In this document: positions 46,610-58,590 of the stretch, in pieces | How positions within the stretch are numbered: the stretch's first letter is position 1 | Layout: every line of letters begins with the position of its first letter | Source of the DNA: Hypericum androsaemum | Taxonomy: Eukaryota > Streptophyta > Magnoliopsida > Malpighiales > Hypericaceae | Direction of reading: 5' to 3' | NCBI GenBank assembly: GCA_963995505.1 | Contig: OZ023192.1 | Coordinates: forward strand, 8,663,001 to 8,727,000 | Length of the DNA: 64,000 bases | Program-made: the position numbers and the translations under genes | Notes under the pieces: generated by a model | The model's input: the letters and a program-made list of their open reading frames with translations, nothing else | The model's database searches: none | Told to the model about the DNA's origin: nothing

Positions 46610-49600
46610 CTAGTCCCGAGTGGCCAACCGTGATGGTGAAGGAAGAGGGTCAAAGTAAGGTGTCTTGGACACACCAAACTCTTCAGGAAGATCAACAACA
46701 TAGGCGTTATCATTGACCCGTCGTAAAATCTTGTAAGGTCCATACTTCTTAGGCTGAAGTTTTCCACCCATATTGGCGGGCATCCGCTCCTTCCTGAAAT
46801 AAACCATAACTTCCTCACCTGGCTGAAAGATTTGCACACGTCGATGGCTATCAACACGAGCCTTCTCCTTTTGATTTGTAGCTTCCAGCCTCTTCTTGAC
46901 GGCTTCCAACACTGAGTTCACGTGCTCGGCATAAGTCACAGCTGCTGGGTTAGCACGAGTAGGCTTGGAAACGGATGAAACGTCCACCAAGTGATTTGGA
47001 ACCTTGGTGTAGACTAAGGAGAATGGAGAGTGTCCTGTAGACCTGTGAACAGCTCCATTGTATGCAAATTCAGCTATAGGCAAGGCCAAATCCCATTGAC
47101 GTTGCCTCTCATGACAAAGGCTTCGCAAGAGACTTCCAAGTGTGCGGTTGGTAGCTTCGGTTTGTCCATCAGTTTGAGGATGAGCGGTGGTGCTAAATTG
47201 CAAGGTTGCATCAAACATCCGCCACAAAGTCTTCCAAAAGCTTGCAAGGAACTTCGTGTCCCTATCAGAAGTGATCGTCCTCGGTACACCATGAAGTCGC
47301 ACCACCTCTCTAAAGAACAATTTGGCCACACCATGAGCATCGGTTGTTTTCTTGCATGGAATAAAATGCGCCATCTTGGACAACCTGTCAACCACAACAA
47401 AAATAGAATCTATACCATGCGGGGTACGAGGTAAGCCAAGGATAAAGTCTATGCTGAGATCTTCCCAAATGTTCTTCGAGATTGGTAAAGGAGTATACAA
47501 TCCCGTGTTTTGCACGGTACCCTTCGTTTCTTGGCATACACGACAATGCTTCACCACCTTGCCAACTTCTGTTCTCATCTTTGGCCAATAAAAACGTTCG
47601 GCCAAGGCTGCCAAGGTCTTGTCCCGACCCAAATGAGCCGAGAGACCTCCACCATGCATTTCCCAAACCAAATGATCACGCAACGAGGTCTTAGGAATGC
47701 AAAGCTGATTGCCTTTCATCAGAAAACCATCATGCACAAAATAATCTTCGTGGCCAATTTCGTTCTTGCATTTCAACCAAATCTCAGCGAAATCTTCATC
47801 TTCAGCATACGAATCACGTAGACTATCAAAAGCGGTAATGGAACCCCTCAATTCAGTAAGCAAAGTGACTCTCCTACTCAAAGCATCAACCACAACATTC
47901 TGAGTGCCACTTTTATGCGTGATTCGGAAAGGAAATTTATGTAAGTAAGTGGTCCAACGAGCATGCATATGATTGGACAACTTAGACTGATCATTCAGAA
48001 ATTTTAGAGCTCTATGATCTGCGTATAAGACAAATTCCTTACCAACCAGGTAATGTTCCCAATTCTTCAAGGCACGGAACACAGCATAGAACTCCTTCTC
48101 GTACGTGGACCAAGTCTGCCGATGATCACTTAACTTCTCGCTGAAAAAGGCAATAGGACGTTTCTCTTGAGACAACACAGCCCCTATACCAAGTCCGGAA
48201 GCATCCACATCCACTTCAAAAAGTTTACCAAAATCAGGTAAAGCAAGCACGGGCGCTGAACTTAGTGCGTCCTTGAGTTGATGGAAAGCACACTCCGCCT
48301 CTTCATCCCACACAAAAGGAACTTGCTTCTTGAGAAGAGAAGTAAGTGGGGTAGCAATAACACTAAAACCCTTGATAAAACGACGATAAAAGGTTGCCAA
48401 GCCAAGAAAGCTTCTAATCTGACTTGCATTTATCGGAGTAGACCAAGACTGAATTGCCTCGATCTGGGCTTGGTCAACTTGCACTCCTTCCTTACCTACC
48501 ACAAATCCAAGAAATAGGAGTTCGTCTTGCCAAAATATGCACTTCTTCAAGTTGGAAAATAGATGATTAGCACGGAGTGCGGTGAACACATCTTTAAGAT
48601 GAACCAAATGCTCCTCTTCTGATGTGCTATACACAAGAATATCATCAAAGTATACGACCACAAATTTATCAAGAAAAGGTCGTAATACCTGATGTATTAA
48701 CCTCATGAAGGTGCTTGGAGCATTGGTCAGACCAAATGGCACGACCAGCCATTCATACAAACCATCCTTGGTCTTGAAAGCGGTCTTCCATTCATCTCCA
48801 GGCCTTATGCAGATCTGATGGTAACCACTCCTCAAGTCGATCTTGGAGGAAATAACTGATCCGCTCAGGTTATCCAATATGTCATTCAACCGCGGAATTG
48901 GAAATCTGTACCCGATGGTAATTTTGTTAATCGCGCGGCTGTCAATACACATACGCCAAGAACCATCCTTCTTAGGCACCAAGAGAGCAGGAACTCCACA
49001 AGGACTAAGGCTTTCTTGAATGTAGCCCATGTCTAGCAATTCTTGCACCTTTTCTCGCAAAATCTGATTCTCTTTGGGACTCAACCTGTAATGAGGCAAA
49101 TTAGGCAAAGTTGAACCCGGAATAAGGTCAATCCGATGTTGAATATTTCGCAAGGGTGGTAAACCCTTGGGAAGGTCTTCCGAGACAACCTCATGGAATT
49201 CCTTAAGAAGGTCAGCCACCTCAGGAGGAATGCTAGCTTCATGGTCTTGACTTGCATCTTTCATAACAAAGGCATAGCACCAGCCAATCTCTTTTAAAGA
49301 GTCTTGTAATTCTTTGGTGGAAGTGACTAGGGACACCATCCGACGGACTTCATTTGGCTTTGTCTTGCTTAGACCAGGCTTCCTTGGAAGCAAAGTGAAC
49401 TGCTTCCCATCTTTCCAGATTTCATAGGTGTTTTCTTGACCTTGGTGCACCGCTTTGTTGTCAAACTCCCACGGTCTTCCCAACAGAATGTTGCAAGCAT
49501 CCATTTCAAGCACATCACAAGTAACCTCATCTGAATATTGGCCAATGGAAAAAGGAACGATACACCTTGAATTCACTTGGAGTCCTCCACCAGATTGAAC

Positions 49601-50983
49601 CCATCCGATTGTATATGGTGTAGGGTGAGGTGTAACCTTCAAACCCAACTTCTCCACGGTCTTGCCACTAATGAAATTCTCTTGACTTCCCCCACCAATG
49701 ATCACGTCACAAACATCTTTTCCCACATGGCAGCGTGTGCGAAAAAGATTGTGGCGTTGCGAGTCATCCACTTTGTGAGCAGCTAGAGCAAATTTGCGTA
49801 TGATTCCACAATATTCCTCCTCCTCATCTTTGGAATCCTCCTTTTCTCTGTCTTCACCTTCATCTACGGGAGCACAAAGGAAAGCCCCAACTTGCTCTTC
49901 AGAATCTTCACGTATGCTCAATTGTGTGAATTTTCGCCTTGGACACTCGCTTGATTTGTGCCCCAGTGCGTTGCACTTGAAACACCTGACTGCTGAGTTA
50001 GTTTCCACCTCTTTCCCTTTTCTCTGAGATGATTCGGGAACTGTTTTGGTCTTTGGTTGAGTCTTTGGATCACTTGCTTGCATCGTACCCTTGTCAAATC
50101 CACTTCTAGGAGTAGTGGTGGACTGACTTGGATTGGAAAAATGACTTGGAACCATTCTCTTCTTCTTTAATGTTGCTCCAATTTTCCTTGCTTTAAGACA
50201 AGCATCCTGAAAGTACAAAAACGTATCAAACTCCATCTTGCTCTTCACCTCATAATTGAGACCATCGATGTAACGAGCAATCTGTTGGTCTTCATTCTCC
50301 TCCACATCATTCCGGGCAGCCAACCTCATAAACTCAGCAGTATACTCATCCACGGAGCGATTTCCCTAAGAGCAAGATAAGAATTGCAAGTATAGGGATT
50401 GGTGGTAATCCACGGGTAAGAACCTAACCCTTAAAGCCTGTTCCATTGAAGGCCAATCCCGTATAGGATGTTCTCCACGTCTCCTTCTAGATTCTTGTTC
50501 TTTCCTCCACCAAACAGCAGCCCCGGACTCTAACTTGAAGGCCACGTAATTAACCTTTTGTTCTTCCGTTAGATCCATGCAATCAAAGTACTTCTCCACT
50601 GAATCCAACCAATTGAAGAAAGATTCTATGTCTACATCACCATAGAACTTTTCAATGTTCATCTTGAATGGTCGATCCACACGTTGAGGATAGCCAAAAC
50701 CTCTTTCTTCTCCTCTATAGGCATCTCCCCTATAGGCTTCTCTTCGCGCACCTCGTCCTCCATCTCCTCCTCGACCACGTCCCCCTCTATTTCCACGCCC
50801 TCCTCTGATCGGTAGTGTATGCACCGAGTCGAGGTCATCGTGCTCCTCCTCGCCCTCGTCTTCCCTTGCGTTGTCTCCCATGGCAGCTGGTGGTTGCACT
50901 GCCAAATTGCGCAATTGACGTAGAACTTCTTGCATGGTTGTCTCCAAATCTCCCAAACGCTTGGTTGTTTCTGGATCAGTCAT
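46610..50983 (-). pseudogene. E gag-pol polyprotein with in-frame TAG and altered protease site
   Basis: One frame of about 1457 codons from MTDPETTKRL (50983; an upstream ATG at 51019 is also possible) to 46610. It has an Arg/Gly-rich N-terminal region, Gag core (AAVWWRKE), CCHC (CFKCNALGHKSSEC), protease, RT (YFDDILVYS, Asp about 780-781), RNase H (VDASG, YADHRA), HHCC and DD35E integrase, and GPY. Two lesions: codon 206 is TAG (50366-50368) where a Gln codon CAG is likely, splitting gag; and the protease motif reads VIIGGGSQENF with Gly (codon at 49694-49696) where the catalytic Asp belongs. The rest is open. It has no chromodomain, and ends PSPSRLATRD before the LTR. Autonomous activity is unlikely unless supplied in trans. 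Confidence 0.9.
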
Positions 50984-51085
50984 CGTAGGTGATCGGTTAA
51001 GGACTAGAAAAGAGAGCACAAGATGTGCGAGGCAAGGACCAGTGGAGTCACGATGCCTTGTGGACGGTTATTTAGGCTAGGAATG
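50984..51085 (-). other. E leader, gag-proximal part
   Basis: About 100 bp between E gag and C3, ending in the TSD GAATG (51081-51085). The stretch from about 51029 (GAGGCAAGGACCAGT...) is repeated, with changes, at about 57893 beyond C3, so the E leader contains an old short tandem duplication. Confidence 0.75.
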
Positions 51086-51890
51086 TGATATGAATCTCCA
51101 CGGAAAAGATTCACAACTCGGACCGTTTGTTACTTTAGAATGGAACAGATCACAACTCACAAGAACTTACACGAACTAAGGCACGAATTTGTACCTCAAC
51201 CCGCTGCAAGGGCTTCTGAACCTTGACCTAAGGTCGTATCACGCCACAAGCGGGGATGGAATATCCGCTTGATAAGTGAAGGATAAATTCTAGCCAAGAC
51301 GACTCACCAGCCTAAGCAAGAACAAACGAGTATCAAACTCTCAACTAGCCAATGCTAAGTATTTCCGAATTGTGTGTGTCCGTTTTATTGCTAGGAGTCC
51401 TCTTTATATAGGCTCCCAAAGTACCAAAATATTCCTAAACAAGCTAACTCCTTAAAAGGAATTCAAAGGCTGGCCAAAACTCTCTTTCCTATTCTAAGGA
51501 GATTCTGGCCGAACTTATGCAACTAAACAAGGAATAATATAAGCAAATAATATCTAATAGAATAGCTACTAGTTGCACGTCCAAAACAATTAGATGCATG
51601 GCCTAAATAGGCTGATTCTTCTTGATTCTCCATGTGCCCATGCATCTAGAAGCTTTCGTGCATGTCAAGCTTCCCATTCAGCCTCCAAAACGTGCATGGG
51701 CCTCCCTTGGGTTTCTTGGACGTCCTTGGTCCTCCACGAACTTGCTTGAGCCCAAACTTCATGCATTAGTCCATTGAAATCAGATTGCAACTTCCTAGCT
51801 CTTGCTCTTGTCATTGGCCCAATTGGAACTCGAACTTGCTTCGAGTCTACAAGCTTGATAGTTGGTGCATCCGTAGGCTTGCTCACATCA
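51086..51890 (-). repeat. C3 3' LTR
   Basis: 805 bp, containing the LTR-encoded end of C3 gag-pol (from 51665). Confidence 0.95.
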
Positions 51891-54800
51891 GTCCCCTCCT
51901 CTTGAAAAGGATTTGTCCTCAAATCATCACCTACATCAAACGGACTCAAGTCAGCCACATTAAACGAAGCACTTACACTATACTCACCCGGAAGGTCTAG
52001 CTTGTAGGCATTATCATTAATGCGTTCTAGCACTTGGAATGGACCATCTCCCCGTGGTAGCAACTTTGAACGTCTTTGGACAGGAAAACGCTCCTTCCTC
52101 ATATGTAGCCAAACCCAATCGCCCGGCTCAAAGACAACCTTGTGCCTTCCTTTGTTTGCTTGCCTTGCATAGTGCTCCGTGCGCTTCTCGATGTTCATTC
52201 TAGCTTTCTCATGTAACTGCTTGACAAATTCAGCTTTCTTCTTTCCATCTAAGTTAACATGCTCACTCGAAGGTAGAGGTGATAAATCCAATGGAGTCAA
52301 AGGATTAAATCCATAAACAAGCTCAAATGGTGAGAATTGAGTAGCAGAATGGATAGAACGATTATAAGCAAACTCAACATGAGGCAAACATTCTTCCCAA
52401 GTTTTAATGTTATGCTTAATGAGTGCTCTCAAAAGTGTAGACAAAGTCCTATTTACTACTTCAGTTTGACCATCAGTTTGAGGATGACAAGTAGTAGAAA
52501 ACAACAACTTAGTACCTAACTTGCACCACAAGGTTTTCCAAAAGTAACTTAGGAACTTAGCATCTCTATCAGAGATAATTGTCCTAGGCATGCCATGTAA
52601 CCTAACAACCTCTCTAAAGAACAAATCAGCAATGTTTGAAGCATCATCAGTCTTATGACATGGAATGAAATGTGCCATCTTAGAAAACCTATCCACTACC
52701 ACAAAAATTGAATCTCTTCCACGCTTAGTCCTAGGTAGGCCTAACACAAAATCCATAGAGATATCAATCCAGGGCTCACTAGGTATAGGTAGTGGGGTGT
52801 ACAAACCATGGGGTTTTACCTTTGACTTGGCTTGCTTGCAAGTGATGCAACGACCACAAACTCTCTCAACGTCTCTCTTCATGTGTGGCCAAAAGAAATG
52901 ATCTTGTAGCATTGCCAAGGTCTTTGCAATTCCAAAATGCCCCATTAAGCCACCTCCATGTGCCTCCTGAATTAGTAATTCTCGCATCGAACAATTAGGC
53001 ACACAAAGTTTGTTTTCACGAAATAGGTAACCTTCATTACGAAAGAACTTACCAAATGCACTTCTTTCAGTTGATCTAAACAACTCGCCAAAATCAACAT
53101 CATCAACATACATCTCCTTAATGTGTTCAAAGCCAAGTAGTTTAGCATCAAGAGTTGAGATCAAGGCGTACCTTCGTGATAGTGCATCAGCCACTACATT
53201 TTCCTTACCTTGCTTGTAGCGAATGACATAAGGAAATGTCTCAATGAATTCCACCCATCGTGCATGCCTCTTGTTCAGCTTGTGTTGCCCCTTTAAGTGC
53301 TTGAGTGACTCATGATCAGTGTGAATCACGAACTCCTTGGGCCACAAATAATGCTGCCATGTCTCCAATGCTCGAACTAGTGCGTACAACTCCTTGTCAT
53401 AGGTCGGGTAATTCAAGGTTGCACCACTTAGTTTCTCACTAAAGTATGCAATAGGTCTTCCTTCTTGCATAAGGACAGCTCCAATTCCTACACCAGAAGC
53501 ATCACACTCTATTTCAAAAGTCTTAGAGAAATTAGGTAAAGCTAACAAGGGTGCATTAGTCAACTTCCCTTTCAGTAGTTGGAAAGCCTTCTCTTGAGCT
53601 TCTCCCCAAGTAAAGCCCACGTTCTTCTTGATGACTTCAGTTATGGGTGCGGCTATGCTACTAAAGTCCTTCACAAATCTCCTATAAAAACTAGCTAGTC
53701 CATGAAAGCTCCTAACATTAGCAACACTTGTAGGGCTTGGCCATTCACGGATAGCTCGGATCTTTTCTTCATCAACCTGTATTCCGTTAGCTCCAACAAC
53801 AAAACCCAAGAATACAAGCTTATTCGTACAAAAGGTGCACTTCTTCAAGTTAGCAAACAATTGTTCTTCTCTAAGTGCATCTAAGACAGATTTCAAATGT
53901 TCTAGATGATCCTCCATGCTCTTGCTATAAATGAGTATATCATCAAAGTAAACAACTACAAATTTACCAATGAATGGACGTAGAACATGATTCATGAGTC
54001 GCATAAACGTGCTAGGTGCGTTGGACAAACCAAATGGCATGACCATCCACTCATACAACCCATACTTAGTTTTGAAAGCAGTCTTCCACTCATCTCCTTC
54101 TTTCATCCTAATTTGATGATAACCACTCTTCAAATCAATCTTAGAAAACATGCAAGAACCATGCAACTCATCTAACATGTCATCTAAACGAGGGATAGGG
54201 TGACGATATTTTACCGTTATGTTGTTGACTGCTCGGCAATCAACACACATTCTCCATGTTTTATCCTTCTTGGGCACAAGTAGGACTGGAACAGCACATG
54301 GACTCATGCTCTCTCTTACGTACCCTTTCTCCAACAGCTCGTTGACTTGCTTCACAAGCTCCTTTGTCTCTTCAGGATTGCTTCTATATGCGGGACGGTT
54401 AGGTATGGTAGCTCCCGGGACAAAGTCTATTTGATGTTCAATCCCACGAATAGGTGGCAAACCAGGTGGTAGCTCGTCGGGAAAGACATCCTTGTAATCC
54501 TGCAAAAGAGACACAACCGTACTAGGTACATGTGGTTCAAGCTCGTTAGTGTTTAAAAGCGCCTCTCTATACCGAAGTAAGATCATAGGCTTCTTTTCAA
54601 AGCATGCTTGCTTAATATCATTTGTTCCCACATAGTAACTCTTTTTCCAACTCTCGGTTTTTCTCTCTTTGGCCGTTTTAATTTCTGTTTTTCCGGCTTC
54701 TTTTGTTTTCTCAATCTTTTCCTCTCCATTGGCCGTTTTTCTTATCTTTTTTTCGGCTTCTTCTCTCCTCTCATTCTTTTTCTTCTTGTCACGCTCTCTT

Positions 54801-56452
54801 TGCTCATCACTTTCTTTTTGCAACTGACGTTGATCTTCACAAACTTGTGATGGTGACAAGGGTGCCAAGGTGATTACTCTCTTCTTAAGTATAAGTGAAT
54901 ACTTGTTGGTGTAGCCATCATGATGCACTTTCCTATCAAACTGCCACGGCCTTCCTAACAATAGGTGACCAGCTTGCATTGGTACAACATCACACAACAC
55001 TTCATCCTCATAGTTGCCAATGCGGAATGCTACCAATACTTGCTTCATCACTCGTACTTCTCCACTATCATTCAGCCATTGTAGTTTGTAAGGCTTAGAG
55101 TGTTTTCCCGTGAGTAACCCTAACTTCTCCACCATAGTAGTGCTTGCAACATTAGCACAACTTCCTCCATCTATGATGACACTACACACCTTGTCTTTGA
55201 CATAGCACCTTGTGTGAAAAATATTTTCTCTTTGAGCCACATCATTTTCTTCTTTTACTTGCACATTCAATGCTCTTCTAGACACAAGAGTAAGCCTCTC
55301 AGCAGCTTGGTACTCTTCCTCAGATACGTCCTCCAAAGAAGGCATGCTTTCATGCTCCGAATCCTCTTCTTCAGTTTCAATCTCTCCACTCTCCTTGATC
55401 ACCATTGCTTGCTTGTTAGGGCATTGACTTGAGATGTGCCCTCTTCCTTGACACTTAAAGCACTTGATGTCACGGTTCCTAGCTGGAGTGACTTCCACTT
55501 TCCTTTGAGAATTAGCTTGAGAACTCTCGGATTTATGCTCTACTTTGGCTGCTTGTGGCTTGTCAAACTTCTTTTGGTAGTTTGGCTTCCAAGTAGAATT
55601 CGATGTAGCTTTTGTTCTCCCCTCTCCTCTCTTGAGTTGCTTCTCAATTTTCGTTGCCATATGCACCATGTCCTCCAACTCCACATAGTGTTGCAACTCA
55701 ACTTTGTCTTGAATTTCAGGATTGAGTCCATTCAAGAACCTTGCCATTGTAACTTCTCTATCTTCATCTATATCAGCTCTTATCATGGCCATCTCCATCT
55801 GTTTGAAATACTCCTCCACACTCAAACTTCCTTGCCTCATTCCTTGTAACTTCTTATACAGCTCTCTATAGTAATGACTTGGAACAAATCTCTTCCTCAT
55901 CACCACTTTCATGTCTTCCCAAGTAGCTATAGGGCGTTCTCTATTTCTCCTCCTGCTAGTCACAAGTTGATCCCACCAAGTTATAGCATAATCAGTGAAT
56001 TCGGTGATGGCAAGTTTTACCTTCTTTTCTTCGGAGCTATTGTGGCAATCAAACACAAACTCAATCTTCTTCTCCCACTCTAAGTATGCCTCCGGGTCAG
56101 AACGACCAGCAAAGGAAGGTATCTTCAGTTTGATACTTCCTATGTTGTCGTCTCTCCTTGGCCTTGCCTCCCTAGGTGGACGGTTTGTTCTTGCTCTCCT
56201 AAGACTCCTTGTACAGCCTACGCCTTCTTCCGACTCAGAATCAGCTCCGCTCGATTCTCCAATAGGTACTCCTCTCCTACGCCTTTGGAGTTCGCCTCGC
56301 GTTTGGGGGTTGTCACGAGAATTCTCCACGGCATCCACGCGTAGTTGTAAAGGCTCCATCTGAGCTTGCACCATCCGCTCGAGCTTCCCGGCCAAGGCAT
56401 CCACTAATAACTTAAGGTCTATGTTTTCCATAGTTTGACCTTCATGCGACAT
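51665..56452 (-). CDS. C3 gag-pol polyprotein (1595 aa)
   Basis: An intact polyprotein, very close to C2: same Gag, CCHC, DGG protease, YFDD RT, RNase H, HHCC/DD35E integrase, GPF and LTR-encoded tail ([14 protein letters not shown]). Private changes are [12 protein letters not shown] (Ser to Cys) in the Gag N-terminal region, [10 protein letters not shown] (Pro to Ser) after the protease, [10 protein letters not shown] before RT, and CTNKLVFLG (Asp to Asn) after the RT active site. None hits a recognised catalytic residue. Transcription would run from the right-hand LTR, leftwards through E. Confidence 0.96.
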   Translation of the reverse strand: MSHEGQTMENIDLKLLVDALAGKLERMVQAQMEPLQLRVDAVENSRDNPQTRGELQRRRRGVPIGESSGADSESEEGVGCTRSLRRARTNRPPREARPRRDDNIGSIKLKIPSFAGRSDPEAYLEWEKKIEFVFDCHNSSEEKKVKLAITEFTDYAITWWDQLVTSRRRNRERPIATWEDMKVVMRKRFVPSHYYRELYKKLQGMRQGSLSVEEYFKQMEMAMIRADIDEDREVTMARFLNGLNPEIQDKVELQHYVELEDMVHMATKIEKQLKRGEGRTKATSNSTWKPNYQKKFDKPQAAKVEHKSESSQANSQRKVEVTPARNRDIKCFKCQGRGHISSQCPNKQAMVIKESGEIETEEEDSEHESMPSLEDVSEEEYQAAERLTLVSRRALNVQVKEENDVAQRENIFHTRCYVKDKVCSVIIDGGSCANVASTTMVEKLGLLTGKHSKPYKLQWLNDSGEVRVMKQVLVAFRIGNYEDEVLCDVVPMQAGHLLLGRPWQFDRKVHHDGYTNKYSLILKKRVITLAPLSPSQVCEDQRQLQKESDEQRERDKKKKNERREEAEKKIRKTANGEEKIEKTKEAGKTEIKTAKERKTESWKKSYYVGTNDIKQACFEKKPMILLRYREALLNTNELEPHVPSTVVSLLQDYKDVFPDELPPGLPPIRGIEHQIDFVPGATIPNRPAYRSNPEETKELVKQVNELLEKGYVRESMSPCAVPVLLVPKKDKTWRMCVDCRAVNNITVKYRHPIPRLDDMLDELHGSCMFSKIDLKSGYHQIRMKEGDEWKTAFKTKYGLYEWMVMPFGLSNAPSTFMRLMNHVLRPFIGKFVVVYFDDILIYSKSMEDHLEHLKSVLDALREEQLFANLKKCTFCTNKLVFLGFVVGANGIQVDEEKIRAIREWPSPTSVANVRSFHGLASFYRRFVKDFSSIAAPITEVIKKNVGFTWGEAQEKAFQLLKGKLTNAPLLALPNFSKTFEIECDASGVGIGAVLMQEGRPIAYFSEKLSGATLNYPTYDKELYALVRALETWQHYLWPKEFVIHTDHESLKHLKGQHKLNKRHARWVEFIETFPYVIRYKQGKENVVADALSRRYALISTLDAKLLGFEHIKEMYVDDVDFGELFRSTERSAFGKFFRNEGYLFRENKLCVPNCSMRELLIQEAHGGGLMGHFGIAKTLAMLQDHFFWPHMKRDVERVCGRCITCKQAKSKVKPHGLYTPLPIPSEPWIDISMDFVLGLPRTKRGRDSIFVVVDRFSKMAHFIPCHKTDDASNIADLFFREVVRLHGMPRTIISDRDAKFLSYFWKTLWCKLGTKLLFSTTCHPQTDGQTEVVNRTLSTLLRALIKHNIKTWEECLPHVEFAYNRSIHSATQFSPFELVYGFNPLTPLDLSPLPSSEHVNLDGKKKAEFVKQLHEKARMNIEKRTEHYARQANKGRHKVVFEPGDWVWLHMRKERFPVQRRSKLLPRGDGPFQVLERINDNAYKLDLPGEYSVSASFNVADLSPFDVGDDLRTNPFQEEGTDVSKPTDAPTIKLVDSKQVRVPIGPMTRARARKLQSDFNGLMHEVWAQASSWRTKDVQETQGRPMHVLEAEWEA

Positions 56453-57068
56453 GTTTGCTGCAAGAAAAATTGGTTAGTAAAAAAAATATGGCCTCACAAG
56501 CTCACTCCCTTACGTGTATACTCTCAATGTATGGTGCACTCAAGTTCACTCGTGTTTTGCACTCAAATATTTGGCTTTTCTCTCTAAGGTACTCGCACAC
56601 TCTTGCCTTTTTCCTCTCGTGATACTTGTATGTTCTTACTAAGGCTAGAACGGCCTTGCTTGAGCTCCACGCTTTAACAAACAGAATGTTAAAGTTCCTC
56701 TTTGGTCTTTCTTTTAGTCTTGCTCGTCCCCTTTCTTGATCAGCTGTTGCGCCTCCTTAGTTTGCTAGCTTCCCTCGGATTTGCTTCCTCTTTAGCTTGA
56801 GACTTCCAATTTAGCTTGCTTCCTCTTTAGCTTGCGGCTTCCTTTTTTTCTTTTTCTTTTCTTTCCTTTTTTTTTTCTTTTTTTTTCTTTCTTTTCTTTT
56901 CTTTCTTTTCTTGCTTCACTCGTTTGTTTTCCTCTCTTTTCTCTCAAACAGCGAGGAGAGAAAACGAACCAACAAGAAAAAAAAAATAACAAGCAACAAA
57001 ACGAACCAACAAGAACAAAAATAACAAGGATAATGAACTAAAGTAACAAGCTAAGCTCTGATACCAAC
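56453..57068 (-). other. C3 untranslated leader
   Basis: About 615 bp, no gene. Same plan as C2: PBS, minus-strand purine tract (about 56840-56915), AAAAAGGCAAGAG motif, and acceptor-like TACTAAC/T-tract/CAG next to the gag ATG. Confidence 0.7.
57055..57066 (-). other. C3 primer-binding site
   Basis: Reverse complement of TGGTATCAGAGC, two bases inside the 5' LTR. Confidence 0.92.
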
Positions 57069-57873
57069 TGATATGAATCTCCACGGAAAAGATTCACAAC
57101 TCGGACCGTTTGTTACTTTAGAATGGAACAGATCACAACTCACAAGAACTTACACGAACTAAGGCACGAATTTGTACCTCAACCCGCTGCAAGGGCTTCT
57201 GAACCTTGACCTAAGGTCGTATCACGCCACAAGCGGGGATGGAATATCCGCTTGATAAGTGAAGGATAAATTCTAGCCAAGACGACTCACCAGCCTAAGT
57301 AAGAACAAACGAGTATCAAACTCTCAACTAGCCAATGCTAAGTATTTCCGAATTGTGTGTGTCCGTTTTATTGCTAGGAGTCCTCTTTATATAGGCTCCC
57401 AAAGTACCAAAATATTCCTAAACAAGCTAACTCCTTAAAAGGAATTCAAAGGCTGGCCAAAACTCTCTTTCCTATTCTAAGGAGATTCTGGCCGAACTTA
57501 TGCAACTAAACAAGGAATAATATAAGCAAATAATATCTAATAGAATAGCTACTAGTTGCACGTCCAAAACAATTAGATGCATGGCCTAAATAGGCTGATT
57601 CTTCTTGATTCTCCATGTGCCCATGCATCTAGAAGCTTTCGTGCATGTCAAGCTTCCCATTCAGCCTCCAAAACGTGCATGGGCCTCCCTTGGGTTTCTT
57701 GGACGTCCTTGGTCCTCCACGAACTTGCTTGAGCCCAAACTTCATGCATTAGTCCATTGAAATCAGATTGCAACTTCCTAGCTCTTGCTCTTGTCATTGG
57801 CCCAATTGGAACTCGAACTTGCTTCGAGTCTACAAGCTTGATAGTTGGTGCATCCGTAGGCTTGCTCACATCA
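57069..57873 (-). repeat. C3 5' LTR
   Basis: 805 bp with the rc TATATAAA and AATAAA. It is followed by the TSD GAATG and the rest of the E leader. Confidence 0.95.
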
Positions 57874-58024
57874 GAATGGCAACTCGTTGTGAGTGAGGCA
57901 AGGACCAGTAGGGTCGCGATGCCTTGTGGACGGCTTGTCTAATGGGGCTAATAGGGTGCGTATGTTCGTGATCATGCCTCAAATAGAAGAGTGATCGGAT
58001 CTGAAACGGAGCTCTGATACCACC
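57874..58024 (-). other. E leader, LTR-proximal part
   Basis: About 150 bp of E leader between C3 and the E 5' LTR, with the PBS at its right end. It carries the second copy of the leader repeat (GAGGCAAGGACCAGT... from about 57893). Confidence 0.8.
58011..58022 (-). other. E primer-binding site
   Basis: Reverse complement of TGGTATCAGAGC, two bases from the LTR. Family E uses the same initiator-Met-type primer as the others. Confidence 0.92.
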
Positions 58025-58585
58025 TGACGTAGCGTAGCGGAATTGAATTTGTAACTCGGGTAAAATCAACCATACGTGACTTTCGTCAACGTGATGGAGG
58101 GTTGTCCAAAAGGACGGCCAGCCAAGGGCGGTAAAGAACAAATCAAACCAAGGGACGCACCCTAAGATAGAAAGACAAAGTCTTGGTGAATTCTGATGTA
58201 TTTCTGAATGTGTTTATTACATAAACATTCCCCTTTTTTATAAGGTTCAAAGGGAAACGGGATACATTCATAAATGCACTTACATACATGCATTCTTATT
58301 AAAACAGATCACTAATGAGAGACTTTGAAAGTCATTTATTCATTAAGTCAGCCAACGGACGAATGTCTTATTAAAACAGATCACTAATGAGAGACTTTGA
58401 AAGTCATTTATTCATTAAGTCAGCCAACGGACGAATGTCTTATTAAAACAGATCACTAATGAGAGACTTTGAAAGTCATTTATTCATTAAGTCAGCCAAC
58501 GGACGAATGTGGACGCCCACTTCTCCTTATCTTGAACTTGGACCCCTTAGATGGTAGATGGATGAACTTGGACGTCCCTACGTCA
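58025..58585 (-). repeat. E 5' LTR (with internal triplication)
   Basis: 561 bp, TGACGTAG to CTACGTCA. It is 144 bp longer than its partner because of two extra copies of a 72-bp unit. Minus-strand TATAAAA is at about 58236-58244 and AATAAA at 58213-58218. The triplication lies upstream of the TATA box on the minus strand, that is, in U3. Confidence 0.92.
58295..58510. repeat. 72-bp tandem triplication in E U3
   Basis: Three apparently identical 72-bp units start at 58295, 58367 and 58439, each beginning CTTATTAAAACAG. The left E LTR has one. It must postdate integration or be confined to this LTR, because LTRs are made identical by reverse transcription. Confidence 0.9.
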
Positions 58586-58590
58586 GTATG

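Larger units (their letters stand above)
51086..57873 (-). mobile_element. Element C3: intact Ty3/gypsy LTR retrotransposon
   Basis: 6788 bp, TSD GAATG (51081-51085 and 57874-57878), inserted in the leader of E in the same orientation. The 805-bp LTRs have one difference noticed (C at 51317, T at 57300). It has PBS and an intact 1595-codon ORF. This is the third nesting level: D contains E, which contains C3. Confidence 0.97.
46171..58585 (-). mobile_element. Element E: distinct Ty3/gypsy element, host of C3
   Basis: A minus-strand element, TSD GTATG (46166-46170 and 58586-58590), inserted in D integrase. The LTRs have 8-bp perfect inverted ends TGACGTAG/CTACGTCA, and are 417 bp (left) and 561 bp (right) because of a 72-bp triplication. 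About 8 substitutions separate them by eye (about 2%). C3 is inserted in its leader. Unlike families A-D, its coding region stops before the LTR. Confidence 0.95.

Noticed and set aside
46610..51019. E as two separate genes (gag and pol) with programmed frameshift
   Set aside because: Both parts are in the same frame with a single TAG between them, inside the Gag core, so a nonsense mutation explains it better.
57874..58141. A 91-codon minus-strand ORF next to C3
   Set aside because: It spans the E leader, PBS and LTR and has no homology to known domains. Chance ORF.
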